Below, one piece after another: positions 55,500-64,000 of a stretch of 64,000 nt of DNA (positions are counted from its first letter, which is position 1; the number at the start of each line of letters is the position of its first letter). This DNA comes from Chitinophaga filiformis (GTDB lineage Bacteria; Bacteroidota; Bacteroidia; Chitinophagales; Chitinophagaceae): assembly GCF_021646545.1 (NCBI RefSeq), contig NZ_JAKIRP010000003.1:372001-436000 (forward strand), written 5' to 3'. The notes under the pieces are model-generated. The model searched no databases. It worked only from the letters and a program-made list of their open reading frames with translations, and was not told where the DNA came from. The translations under genes and the position numbers were made by a program.

Positions 55500-55507
55500 T
55501 AGCTTTG
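55500..55507 (+). promoter_or_regulatory. Candidate promoter of the MGT glycosyltransferase gene
   Basis: TAGCTTTG matches the -7 box TAnnTTTG of Bacteroidota. No exact TTTG stands at the expected -33 distance (the nearby sequence is GTGTTTTT), so the match is partial. A start about 7 bases later would leave a 5' leader of about 150 nt, which includes a 7-bp hairpin TAAGGTT/AACCTTA at 55590-55612. Confidence 0.35.
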
Positions 55508-55663
55508 TATCACTCTATCGAACGAACAACTTCACTTACACGCTGAACCTACAACTCCTGTGCAACGTTCCTGTCAACATAATAACCATTAAGGTTAATG
55601 CTGTAAACCTTAGTAACGCTATTCTTTTACAAGCATTATCACATACGCTTTTAATATTTTATT

Positions 55664-56902
55664 ATGACAAGTAGTATCGAACAACTTGCCGGTAAGAAAG
55701 TATTATTTGCTACTATCTCAACTGATGCCCATATTGATCCTTTGACAGGTTTAGCGAAGTATTTACAGGATTTGGGGTGTGATGTAAGATGGTATGCATC
55801 GAAATACTATACCGCTAAATTCCACCAGTTGTACATTTATCATTACACACCGGGAAAACACAGGGCTGTAAATGATGAACATGTAGCTACCGTCAGACAC
55901 TTTGAGGACATCCGCTACATCTATGAGGCATTTCCTTTCGATATCCTGATAGTGGACAACATGTTCACCGCCGCTCCTATCGTTCGTAAGATACTCGGCG
56001 TACCTGTGATCGCCATTGGCGTAGTACCGCTGGCAGAAGCATCCCGCGACCTGCCTCCCTATGGTCTTGGTATGCCTCCCTCCTATCATTTTTTCGGCCG
56101 GTTAAAACAAGCAGCTTTACGTTTTCTCATAGATAAGATACTGTTCAAACAATCCCGTAAAGTACATGAGCAGGTCTTCAGGAGATATGGCATCAGGAAC
56201 AAAGGTGTCAATATGCTGGACAGTATTGTAAAGAACGCTGACCTCGTCCTGCAGATAGGCACTCCCGGGTTGGAATACCAGCGCAGAGATATGGGAAGCA
56301 ACATCCGGTATATAGGCGCCCTGCTCCCCTATTCAGTTGGGAAAAAAGGAGCACCCTGGTTTGATAACAGGCTGCATCAATACAGCAAGATCGTACTGGT
56401 TACACAGGGCAGAACAGAAAAAGATATTAATAAGATCATCATTCCTGCGCTGGAAGCATTCCGCGATTCGAATGTGCTCACTATCGTCACAACAGGCGGA
56501 TCAAATACGGCAGTATTACGTACAAGATATCCTTACCGGAATGTGATCATTGAAGATTATATTCCTTTCAAGGATGTGATGCCTTATGCAGACGCCTTTA
56601 TCACCAATGGAGGTTATGGCGGCGTGTTATTAAGCCTGCAGCACAGCGTTCCCATCATTGCAGCTGGGACAGACGAGTGCAAGAACGAAACATCTGCCAG
56701 GATTGGATACATGAAGTATGGTATTAACCTGCATACAGAAAATCCCCGTGCAGATCAGATCAGTGAAGCATTTGATGTTATAATGGAGACCCCTCTGTAT
56801 AAAACGAATATATCGAGGCTGATGGAAGAATTCAACCAATACGACCCTATTCCGCTTAGTGCGGGATATGTGGCAGACCTGCTGATGAAGCGGCCTGCGT
56901 GA
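55664..56902 (+). CDS. MGT-type (UDP-glycosyltransferase family 1) glycosyltransferase
   Basis: A 412-residue cytoplasmic protein of the GT-B fold. N-terminal acceptor domain (about 12-215) with ATISTDAHIDP, which carries the likely catalytic His23. C-terminal donor domain (about 230-405) with VLVTQGR (244-250), then TTGG (277-280) and TNGGYGG (314-320), where most family members read THGG; here His is Asn. No signal peptide or membrane helix. Family members transfer a sugar from a nucleotide sugar to small molecules or lipids. The acceptor cannot be told. It converges with recB with 11 bp between stop codons, and a hairpin inside the 3' end of recB may stop its transcript. Confidence 0.88.
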   Translation: MTSSIEQLAGKKVLFATISTDAHIDPLTGLAKYLQDLGCDVRWYASKYYTAKFHQLYIYHYTPGKHRAVNDEHVATVRHFEDIRYIYEAFPFDILIVDNMFTAAPIVRKILGVPVIAIGVVPLAEASRDLPPYGLGMPPSYHFFGRLKQAALRFLIDKILFKQSRKVHEQVFRRYGIRNKGVNMLDSIVKNADLVLQIGTPGLEYQRRDMGSNIRYIGALLPYSVGKKGAPWFDNRLHQYSKIVLVTQGRTEKDINKIIIPALEAFRDSNVLTIVTTGGSNTAVLRTRYPYRNVIIEDYIPFKDVMPYADAFITNGGYGGVLLSLQHSVPIIAAGTDECKNETSARIGYMKYGINLHTENPRADQISEAFDVIMETPLYKTNISRLMEEFNQYDPIPLSAGYVADLLMKRPA

Positions 56903-56913
56903 AACAATATGGT

Positions 56914-59900
56914 TTAATAGATATCAAACAGCTTTTGCTGTGGTGGCTGTTTTTTATTGATATTGGGCGACAGGCTATTCTCCAGCTGCAATATTTTCGT
57001 CAAGGGTGGCTTACTGGTAAAAATGCCGGTAGGCTGCCCTTTTCTGATCCCTCTTACGAAACAGTAGATCACGCCACCAAACTGCTTTTCGTAGTTAAAT
57101 GCATGCAGGCGGCTTTCTAAATACTTCTTCGCTGCCAGTGTATAGATGAGGTATTGCAGGTGATAGTTGTTCTCATTCATGGCGACAGACAAAGCAGCCG
57201 GCGCATAGTCTGCCGGTGAGTCGCCCAGGTAATTGGATTTCCAGTCAAGGATGTAAAATTTTCCTTCATGCTCAAAGAAGAGGTCCATTTTACCATTCAT
57301 GATCCCTTCCAGCTCATGACTGCCATGCTCATGGAAACGGCGAACGATCACGCTGGTCCTGTCGTCAGAAAGACCATTCAACATATCAGGAAAGAAGGCT
57401 GACACAGGGAAGTCGAACTCGAATTCCGGGATACGTTTATGCCATACAACGGCTGACAGCGGGAAGGTTTGTCCTCCTACATGGATGTCGGTATGTAACA
57501 CATGTTCCAGCAGCTGGCGCAGCATAGGTGCGTATATTTCCTGCTGCCCCGGTACAAAGCGGCGGATGGTTTCTGTCAGCCATTTCTCCCAGCGGCTATC
57601 TTCAGAGAAGTTGATGTTCTCGAACAGGAAGTGCAACAAGTTACCTGTCTTCGCACCTCTCTTCAGCGTATGGAAGATGAATGTCTCATATGGATCTTCC
57701 TGCTGCAGAGGACGTCCTTTCAGGCTCTGTTCAGCTTTTGCTGCCAGCATGGTATAACTCATCTTCCGCCAGTTCTGCTCTTTCAGCACAAACCTGACAG
57801 GTACGTCTGTACCGGTATTCGCCACTGCTCCGGTATTCCGGTTCGCATCCTGTTCCGGCGCTACCGGCAGGTCCTGCTCAAACTTTATAATATCGGGAGG
57901 CGGCGCTGCGGCTATCAGCGCCTGCAGAAAGGTCAATAAGGTGGAATTGCTATAGTACTTGCTGTTATTACGGAATACAAAACACTTATATACACCACGG
58001 GTGATGGCAACATACAACAGACGTCTGTTCTCCTGCTCTGCCTGACGGGCATAGGAGCTACGCTGTTCATCCGTCATACGTTTCTTTTCTACCCCCACAT
58101 AATCGCCCGTAACAGGATCACGGAAGCTGAAGAACTCAGCGTGCTTGTTCTCCACAAAATCAAGGAAGGGGGCCATGACGATCTTATATTCCAGGCCTTT
58201 ACTCTTGTGAATGGTCACAATATTCACCGCTTCTTCATCACTTTCCACCCGCTGCTCATATTCATCTCCTTCTGTGGCCATACCATCTATTCCCCGTTTC
58301 AGCCATGATACCAGTTCCGTCATCGATAAATTCTTACGGCTCTGGATCTGATGCACCAGCTCTGTTAGTTGAAACAGGTTGGAAATAACACGTTCCCCGC
58401 TTTCTGTATGTGCGTGCAGTAATATGTTACGAACATTAAAGTCTGTAATGAAGTCCATCATGGCAGTATAAATACCATCCTGCTGCCAGCGGTTCTTGTA
58501 GTTGCCAAAAAAAGCCAGTGTAACTTCATCATCCAGCAGGAGCACATCTTCCAGTTTGAGATTCGTAAAAGGCGACAATAAGGCCCGGTTGATAGAAGAT
58601 CTGTTTGGCTCCAGCATTGCTTCCAGCAGGTATAAGAGATAGGTAGCCTCTTCGGATTGTAAAACCCTGGCGTCATCTACCGTTACAGCAGGTACTCCCA
58701 GTTTCGCCAACTGGGCCTTCACTTCCCTTCCCTGTCTGCCGGTACGCACCAGTATACCAATATCAGAAGGTTTGACAGGGCGTCGGTTCTCTTCATTCCC
58801 GATAGTATATTCCCCGCTTCTCAACAGCAAAGCTACCTGTGCCGCTACACTTTCGGTCAGTTCATTGCTGTTGGAAGCATTAAAAACCGTGATAGGTACA
58901 TCTGCTTCTTCGCCTCTGAATAAACGCCCTTTTGTATTCCTTTCGGGACTCTCCACTTCAATGTAGTTGATCGCATTCCCTTCCCCATTGAAATAGAAAG
59001 TATCGAAATCCGGCACCGGCAGGAAGAAGGTATTCATCGCCGCTATAAACGGCTCAGAGGAGCGGAAGTTATGGTTCATACCATACACATGCTGCACGCT
59101 GGCTCTGGCCTTAAAATAGGTAAAGATGTCGGCTTTACGCCATGCATAGATACTCTGTTTAGGGTCGCCGATATAAAACAGGATAGTGTCTGTGCCGAAT
59201 GCCTTCTCGAAGATCTCATATTGCATCCTGTCTGTATCCTGGAACTCGTCCACAAATACTGCCTTATATTTTTCCTGCAGCACCTTCACTAATTGCGGAT
59301 TATTCTTTTCCACCAGTGAGCGGTGCAGGTTAGTGATCATGTCATCATAGCTCAGCAGGTTATTACGTTTCTTATAACCTTTAACGCCTGCTGCAATTTC
59401 CTCTATCGCAAAACAATACAAGCGGCTGATCACCTGCTGCACGATGCCTTTACGTTCTTCATCCAGGGCGGCTACTTTATCCAGGCGTTCCAGCAGATCG
59501 GGGAACAATTTGGCGATGTACCCTGCAGAGCTACGCTTTTCCTTTATAACACCAATGAATTGCGCCGGATCATCGACACATGGCAGGAGCGCTTTCTTCG
59601 CGTACTGATTGCCTTCACACAATGCTTTCAGCCGGTCTATATTATCCTTCACAAAGGTCGTCAGCTCCTTTTCAGCCGCATCTCTCCTGTCATCCACCGC
59701 ATCCAGCTGCTGTAACCACTCCTCCTGTTCCTTTGCTTTGATCTGATATCTTTTACCTGGTTCGTAGGCGAAATAGCGCTTACCTCCCATATGCTCATTG
59801 AGCGCAGTTGTGATACCAGGCATCATGCCTGGTTCCCAGATCTTTTCCAGCAGGCGGATGTGCAGGGTAGTCACATATTTGCGCCAGAACTTCTGTACTT

Positions 59901-60378
59901 CTTTCTCTATCAGCGTGCGGGTATCCTGTATCATCTCTGCACCAAACAGCTGATCGGTTTCAAAGGCGAATTCGTTCAATGTCTTCTGGCAGAAACTGTG
60001 TATTGTCAATACCGCTGTTTCGTCGAGGAACAATACCGCGTCTTTCAACTGCTGCTGTACCTGTTCCAGGCCATTACGCTCAACTGCTTCTTCTACCAGC
60101 CGCAGGATGTTGTCGTCCTTTATTTCCAGACCCTGACTGGCCTTGTAAGCATTCCGCACAAACATCCGGATACGCTCTTCCAACTCAGCGACAGCAGCCT
60201 TTGTAAAGGTCACCATCAGGATCTCTTTTACAGACAATGCATTTTCCAACACCAGCCTCAATACAAGAATGGCGATGGAATACGTTTTTCCTGTACCTGC
60301 ACTGGCCTCTATCAGGTTGCTATCCTGAAGTGGCACAGTACCTGCGTCAAAATACTGGTAGTTAATATGTTCAGTCAT
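56914..60378 (-). CDS. recB: RecB, exodeoxyribonuclease V beta subunit
   Basis: A 1154-residue helicase-nuclease. Walker A ASAGTGKT (25-32) near the start; UvrD-type motifs including FVDEFQDTD; a helicase C-terminal part with TIHKSKGLEY and RRLLYVAITR; then the RecB nuclease domain with ILDWKSNYLG (Asp1045, Lys1047), the site that cuts DNA. The length fits E. coli RecB (1180). It works with RecC and RecD on double-strand ends, giving recombination tails at Chi sites, and degrades foreign linear DNA. It follows recC at 16 bp, last in a recD-recC-recB operon, and its 3' end converges with the MGT gene at 11 bp. Confidence 0.96.
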   Translation of the reverse strand: MTEHINYQYFDAGTVPLQDSNLIEASAGTGKTYSIAILVLRLVLENALSVKEILMVTFTKAAVAELEERIRMFVRNAYKASQGLEIKDDNILRLVEEAVERNGLEQVQQQLKDAVLFLDETAVLTIHSFCQKTLNEFAFETDQLFGAEMIQDTRTLIEKEVQKFWRKYVTTLHIRLLEKIWEPGMMPGITTALNEHMGGKRYFAYEPGKRYQIKAKEQEEWLQQLDAVDDRRDAAEKELTTFVKDNIDRLKALCEGNQYAKKALLPCVDDPAQFIGVIKEKRSSAGYIAKLFPDLLERLDKVAALDEERKGIVQQVISRLYCFAIEEIAAGVKGYKKRNNLLSYDDMITNLHRSLVEKNNPQLVKVLQEKYKAVFVDEFQDTDRMQYEIFEKAFGTDTILFYIGDPKQSIYAWRKADIFTYFKARASVQHVYGMNHNFRSSEPFIAAMNTFFLPVPDFDTFYFNGEGNAINYIEVESPERNTKGRLFRGEEADVPITVFNASNSNELTESVAAQVALLLRSGEYTIGNEENRRPVKPSDIGILVRTGRQGREVKAQLAKLGVPAVTVDDARVLQSEEATYLLYLLEAMLEPNRSSINRALLSPFTNLKLEDVLLLDDEVTLAFFGNYKNRWQQDGIYTAMMDFITDFNVRNILLHAHTESGERVISNLFQLTELVHQIQSRKNLSMTELVSWLKRGIDGMATEGDEYEQRVESDEEAVNIVTIHKSKGLEYKIVMAPFLDFVENKHAEFFSFRDPVTGDYVGVEKKRMTDEQRSSYARQAEQENRRLLYVAITRGVYKCFVFRNNSKYYSNSTLLTFLQALIAAAPPPDIIKFEQDLPVAPEQDANRNTGAVANTGTDVPVRFVLKEQNWRKMSYTMLAAKAEQSLKGRPLQQEDPYETFIFHTLKRGAKTGNLLHFLFENINFSEDSRWEKWLTETIRRFVPGQQEIYAPMLRQLLEHVLHTDIHVGGQTFPLSAVVWHKRIPEFEFDFPVSAFFPDMLNGLSDDRTSVIVRRFHEHGSHELEGIMNGKMDLFFEHEGKFYILDWKSNYLGDSPADYAPAALSVAMNENNYHLQYLIYTLAAKKYLESRLHAFNYEKQFGGVIYCFVRGIRKGQPTGIFTSKPPLTKILQLENSLSPNINKKQPPQQKLFDIY
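56926..56952 (+). terminator. Candidate terminator of the MGT gene inside recB 3' end
   Basis: AAACAGC (56926-56932) and GCTGTTT (56946-56952) pair over 7 bp with a 13-nt loop, followed by TTT and A/T-rich sequence in the plus direction. It lies 24 bp past the MGT stop codon, within the last codons of recB on the opposite strand. Stem length is modest and the loop long, so it may be chance. Confidence 0.4.
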
Positions 60379-60394
60379 TGTGTTCTTGCCTGTA

Positions 60395-63300
60395 TTAATT
60401 GTAATAACCCGGTATCAATTCTGCCAGCGGCAGCAGTACATGCGCGCAGATGATCTTATAAGTATCCAGTGTGGCTTCATCACTGAAGAAGCCGTTTTCA
60501 TATTCGCGGAAAATATAAGGATCTACTGTACGATCGTCTCCTTTGTCCAGGGCCTTATCCACCTTCTTCACAAACTTGCCGAAGTCCAGGTCTGCCACAT
60601 CTGCAGGTTTAATATCAAAGTCAGGATAGAATGGTGTGATACGTTCAAAACCATCCCTGAATATATCCATTAATGCTGTTAATCTTCTTAATGCCTCATC
60701 CTGCTCCAGTGGCATTGCCTCAAAGGCCTCCTGCTTACTGGCTCCTGAAATGAAACACATGCCTGTCAGCACGCCTGCTGCTCTGCCTGCGAGATAACGG
60801 ATATATGCCTCTATCAGGTATTTATCCTCCCGTTTCGACCACGACACCTGCACCAGTTTACCATCGAACACGCTGTGAATAGTACCTTTCAGCAAGGTCC
60901 CTTCTATGTCCAGGTTCACCTGTACGGATTGCTCCTCAGCACCATTGATACAGGTCCTGTACTTATCCCGCACGGGCTGTACTTCCGATTCAATCTGCTG
61001 CAAAGCTACATATGCCATATTCTTCAAGGGCAGTCTGCCAGTCTTCACCAGGCGGATCTTCATATTAGCGATGGCATTCGCATCCATCTGCAGCAACTCA
61101 TTCTTCAGGTTCCACTTCTGCAGACTGTCCAGGTGAAAGATCTCTGTTTCATTCAGCAATACCTGCTCATCGTTATAGTAGATGCCTAATACTTTGTTAT
61201 AGTATGCTTTGAAAGGATTTTTAAAGAAGCGTACCAGTTCATCCAGGTCTACCTCTTCCAGTACCAGCGGCTCCATCACCTTACCGGCCCGTGTAATGGG
61301 TCGCTCCGGCACGGTTGTATTCAGGTAACTGTACAAGCGTTCATCTCCCGTCATATACTTCCTGCTAAAGCCCTGTAAGGGTTGCCGGGTCACCAGTTGA
61401 CTTCGCACCAGGTCCGGTTCATCCGTACCGGTTTCTATATAGTCCAGCAGTTCATCCACCAGTGCGGAAGGGGGCATACGGCTATTGTCTTTGGCGCTCT
61501 GTCCCACATAACTGATGTATAAGTACTGACGGGCCGACAATACTGTTTCCAGGAAAAGGTGTTTATCGTTATCCTTTACGTTACGGTCGCCCCGTTGTTT
61601 ATTCTTCTCCATCAGGTTAAAACCAATGGGCTGCTCCCGACGGGGAAACTTATCGTAATCCAGTCCCAGCATAGCTACCACCCTGAAAGGAATACTACGC
61701 ATGGGGATCAGCGAGCAGAAGGTGATACCGCCATTCACAAACAGGCCTGTGCGGGTAGTACCCGTCAGCGTTTGCAGGAAACTGTGACTGAACACATCAA
61801 ACGTCACGGTATCACTCATATATTCATTCAGCAGGTTATAGTCTGCCAGCTGCTGCATCAGCGTGTTATAGTCTTCATCCACTTCTTCATCGGGCTCGTA
61901 CACCATGTTGTGCAGCAGGTTTTCTATATACTCCACCCAGCCGCTGATACTGCGTTCCTTCTTACGCTCTTCCACAGCTGTGATCAATACCTCGGCGAAG
62001 TGACAGAAACGTATCACTTCCAGGCTATCACTGCCTTCCAGGATATCGAGCGGGAAGAAACTGTCATCACCTTTACCATATTCTTCACCACCGCTCATAC
62101 AGATGCCGAACATGATCCGCCTGATACCATATTTCCAGCTCACCAGGAAGGTTTCATCTTCCTTCGCGCCATGTATGCCGAAACGGATATTTGCCTGATC
62201 TACTACGGAACGTACCAATGGCACATTATTGATTCCGAAACGTTTCCTGATATAGGATGAATCCAGCAGCTGCAACACCTCTTCCGCCTTAAAGTTCTCT
62301 TCATTCAACCGTAGGATGGCATGCAGTGCATTGAAGAGGTTATCGCTGTCTGCGTAACTTTCGTCCGCTATCGTGTAGCGGAATTTATAAGGAGCGTTAT
62401 TGAAGATCGCTTTAATGTAGGGCGCATAGGCATCAATATCCCTCACCATGACTACGATATCACGGGGCGACAATGTCTCTTTTTTTCTGTCTATCAGATG
62501 CACCAGGTAGTTGTACAATACTTCCACTTCACGGGCAACGGTATAACAGTTATTGATAGTGATGGACCCATCTTCAATATCTTCGGGGAAGATGCGGTTC
62601 CTGTTCTCATTGGCATTGTTAAAAATATCATGCTGGATCTTATTCAGCAAGGTATCCGGTTCCGGTACTACTACTCCTTCGCTGTCGTAGGCATTGATAA
62701 AAGCATCATACTGGAAGAAGAGCCCGAAGGTATCCTGTACTACCCGGCCCCAGCCCATCAGCAGCGGATTACCCGCCACGTCTGACTCGAGCAGCGGACG
62801 GCCTTTTAACCGCCAGCGGGCCTGCTGTTTCTCACTCTTATCTTCAAACCAGTAAAGCTCCGGCGACGGGTTGATAATATGGAAATGAACATCAATAAAA
62901 GCAGACAGTTCATGCAGTATCTGCACGTGATATGCTGTGATGATGGAAAGGCCGAAGAGATGTACGGTACTCATACGCTCCGCCAGCAGGGCCTGTTGAT
63001 CAGGATTCTTCAGCATATCGAGGATGTGTTGTCCGACGATCGTTTTATCCGGCAGCGTATTACCTGATACTTTCTTGGCTTTGCCCCAGAGGTATTGTTG
63101 CCAGTCCATCTTTGCCAGCGGATCTTCGGCCTGTTCATTCCACTCACGGATCATCTCCGGGCGATAGATCTGGTACTGGTCAAAAAGGTCAGCTGTTCTT
63201 TCAGCCAGCGCCATTCGTTTCAGGTCGCTATCCGGTTCAGTATTGTGATAATAAGTAGCCACGGCGGGATAAGTTTCGCGGAAGGCGTCTTCTCCCAGCA

Positions 63301-63586
63301 GTTTGTAGAGCAGCCAGGTAAGGTTCCTGCCGGAAAGCATTTCAGTATAGTGGCCATCCATCAGGAAATAGATCTGATGGATGAGGTCATTCGGTTTAAG
63401 GAAACGGCAATTGGCGGCAATACCGAGGTATTCCGCCATCTGCAGTTTCAGCCAGTTGTTCATACCCTCCGTCTGTGTAACGATGAGATGTTGTTCAAAC
63501 ACCCGGCTGTGAGAAGCTTTAAGTTCCTGTGCCAATCCCATGGAGAGTACCTCCAGGGAATTGGACACTTTCAGATATAGTGCCAT
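60395..63586 (-). CDS. recC: RecC, exodeoxyribonuclease V gamma subunit
   Basis: A 1063-residue protein, close to E. coli RecC (1122). Its start has the known RecC landmarks: SNSLEVL, then IVTQTEGMNNWLKLQMAEYLGIAANCRF, matching the E. coli pattern of VQSTGMAQWLQ and GIAANIDF. The rest contains FDVFSHSFLQTLTG, and MRSIPFRVVAMLGLDYDKFPR, as expected for the inactive helicase/nuclease fold that binds Chi and splits strands. It lies between recD (16 bp) and recB (16 bp), so one operon is very likely. No odd features. Confidence 0.95.
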   Translation of the reverse strand: MALYLKVSNSLEVLSMGLAQELKASHSRVFEQHLIVTQTEGMNNWLKLQMAEYLGIAANCRFLKPNDLIHQIYFLMDGHYTEMLSGRNLTWLLYKLLGEDAFRETYPAVATYYHNTEPDSDLKRMALAERTADLFDQYQIYRPEMIREWNEQAEDPLAKMDWQQYLWGKAKKVSGNTLPDKTIVGQHILDMLKNPDQQALLAERMSTVHLFGLSIITAYHVQILHELSAFIDVHFHIINPSPELYWFEDKSEKQQARWRLKGRPLLESDVAGNPLLMGWGRVVQDTFGLFFQYDAFINAYDSEGVVVPEPDTLLNKIQHDIFNNANENRNRIFPEDIEDGSITINNCYTVAREVEVLYNYLVHLIDRKKETLSPRDIVVMVRDIDAYAPYIKAIFNNAPYKFRYTIADESYADSDNLFNALHAILRLNEENFKAEEVLQLLDSSYIRKRFGINNVPLVRSVVDQANIRFGIHGAKEDETFLVSWKYGIRRIMFGICMSGGEEYGKGDDSFFPLDILEGSDSLEVIRFCHFAEVLITAVEERKKERSISGWVEYIENLLHNMVYEPDEEVDEDYNTLMQQLADYNLLNEYMSDTVTFDVFSHSFLQTLTGTTRTGLFVNGGITFCSLIPMRSIPFRVVAMLGLDYDKFPRREQPIGFNLMEKNKQRGDRNVKDNDKHLFLETVLSARQYLYISYVGQSAKDNSRMPPSALVDELLDYIETGTDEPDLVRSQLVTRQPLQGFSRKYMTGDERLYSYLNTTVPERPITRAGKVMEPLVLEEVDLDELVRFFKNPFKAYYNKVLGIYYNDEQVLLNETEIFHLDSLQKWNLKNELLQMDANAIANMKIRLVKTGRLPLKNMAYVALQQIESEVQPVRDKYRTCINGAEEQSVQVNLDIEGTLLKGTIHSVFDGKLVQVSWSKREDKYLIEAYIRYLAGRAAGVLTGMCFISGASKQEAFEAMPLEQDEALRRLTALMDIFRDGFERITPFYPDFDIKPADVADLDFGKFVKKVDKALDKGDDRTVDPYIFREYENGFFSDEATLDTYKIICAHVLLPLAELIPGYYN

Positions 63587-63602
63587 AAGTGTTATTCAAT
63601 TG

Positions 63603-64000
63603 TCAGGGATGGTCATCCGTAAAACGCTGACCGATACCCGAAGCTCTTTCCACGAAGCGTTCTGCTGTCAGCGTCAGCACGTCCGCTGATGCCTGCACAT
63701 ACACTTTCTGTTTTGCCCTGGTAACACCGGTATACAATAATTCCCGTGTCAGGATGGGCACATCCTTCGCTTTTGGCAGGATCACCATCACTTCTTTAAA
63801 TTCTGATCCCTGGCTTTTATGGATGGTCATGGCAAATACGGTTTCTGCCTCCGTTAGATACCCGGGCAGAATAGCCTTCAGCTCCCCGTTACTGTCCTCA
63901 AACCATGCCATGAGCACTCCATCTTCATCCGGGCGAATAATGCCCGTATCGCCGTTAAAAAGGCCATGTTCGTAATAGTTACGCGTCAGGATAATGGGAC
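63603..64000 (-). CDS. recD: RecD, exodeoxyribonuclease V alpha subunit (partial, 5' end outside window)
   Basis: The frame from the stop at 63603 is open to the right edge (132 codons; the upstream part is outside). It starts with PIILTRNYYEHGLFNGDTG, a RecD-type motif, and continues with TIHKSQGSEFKEVMVILP and LLYTGVTRAKQKVYV, helicase motifs V and VI of RecD/SF1B. Only the C-terminal part is visible, so the Walker A and N-terminal domain cannot be checked. It lies 16 bp upstream of recC in the same direction. Role: 5'-3' motor of RecBCD. Confidence 0.92.
   Translation of the reverse strand, partial: PIILTRNYYEHGLFNGDTGIIRPDEDGVLMAWFEDSNGELKAILPGYLTEAETVFAMTIHKSQGSEFKEVMVILPKAKDVPILTRELLYTGVTRAKQKVYVQASADVLTLTAERFVERASGIGQRFTDDHP

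Noticed and set aside
61559..62260. A 233-codon plus-strand frame opposite recC
   Set aside because: Histidine- and glutamine-rich shadow of a well-recognised gene, with no domain of its own.

Overview
The window most likely comes from a Chitinophaga-like member of the Bacteroidota (Chitinophagaceae). The basis is inferred similarity only. It carries SusC/SusD transport with an ECF sigma/FecR pair, PorP/SprF-family proteins, type A and type B sorting domains of the type IX secretion system (T9SS), several GH18 chitinases, and STN and DUF4974 domains. No rRNA, tRNA, CRISPR array, intact insertion sequence or prophage was found. Almost all genes from 1 to 44.4 kb lie on the minus strand, so the text follows transcription from right to left.

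Region 1 (about 1-27.7 kb) starts with an ECF sigma factor (27653) and a FecR anti-sigma factor. A 296-bp gap follows, then SusC, SusD, a zinc metallohydrolase lipoprotein, a DUF4302 lipoprotein, a 2978-residue and a 1391-residue cell-surface protein (both with type B sorting domains), PorP/SprF, a PorE-like OmpA protein, and a second PorP/SprF. Gaps from SusC to the last PorP are 6-51 bp, so one transcript of about 24 kb is possible. A collagen-like lipoprotein and a truncated ECF sigma gene end the region. The Sus-like pair would import a ligand, the giant proteins would be surface adhesins, and the PorP/PorE-like proteins would handle their export or anchoring.

Region 2 (27.9-38.9 kb) is a secreted-enzyme locus aimed at chitin and beta-glucan, as in fungal cell walls: a metzincin protease, a GH16 glucanase with CBM6, a GH18 chitinase with CBM6, a GH18-like protein and a 1362-residue chitinase with two GH18 domains. 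Four of the five end in a T9SS type A domain. CBM6 and beta/gamma-crystallin modules are shared between neighbours.

Region 3 (39.2-44.4 kb) repeats the type B cassette in compact form: a DUF11 surface protein with a type B domain, PorP/SprF, and a PorE-like protein with a long proline-rich linker. A strong terminator separates it from region 2. An AT-rich 1.07-kb spacer lies upstream, before an orphan LuxR-type regulator whose receiver domain lacks the phospho-acceptor aspartate.

Region 4 (46.3-56.9 kb) holds mixed metabolic genes: S9 peptidase, DUF4260 membrane protein, Crp/Fnr regulator, S10 carboxypeptidase-like protein, cytoplasmic GH13 amylase, DUF5703 protein and an MGT-type glycosyltransferase. 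Between DUF4260 and the Crp/Fnr gene sit a 5'-truncated carboxymuconolactone decarboxylase remnant and a perfect 43-bp inverted repeat.

Region 5 (56.9-64 kb) is a recD-recC-recB operon with 16-bp gaps; recD runs off the right edge.
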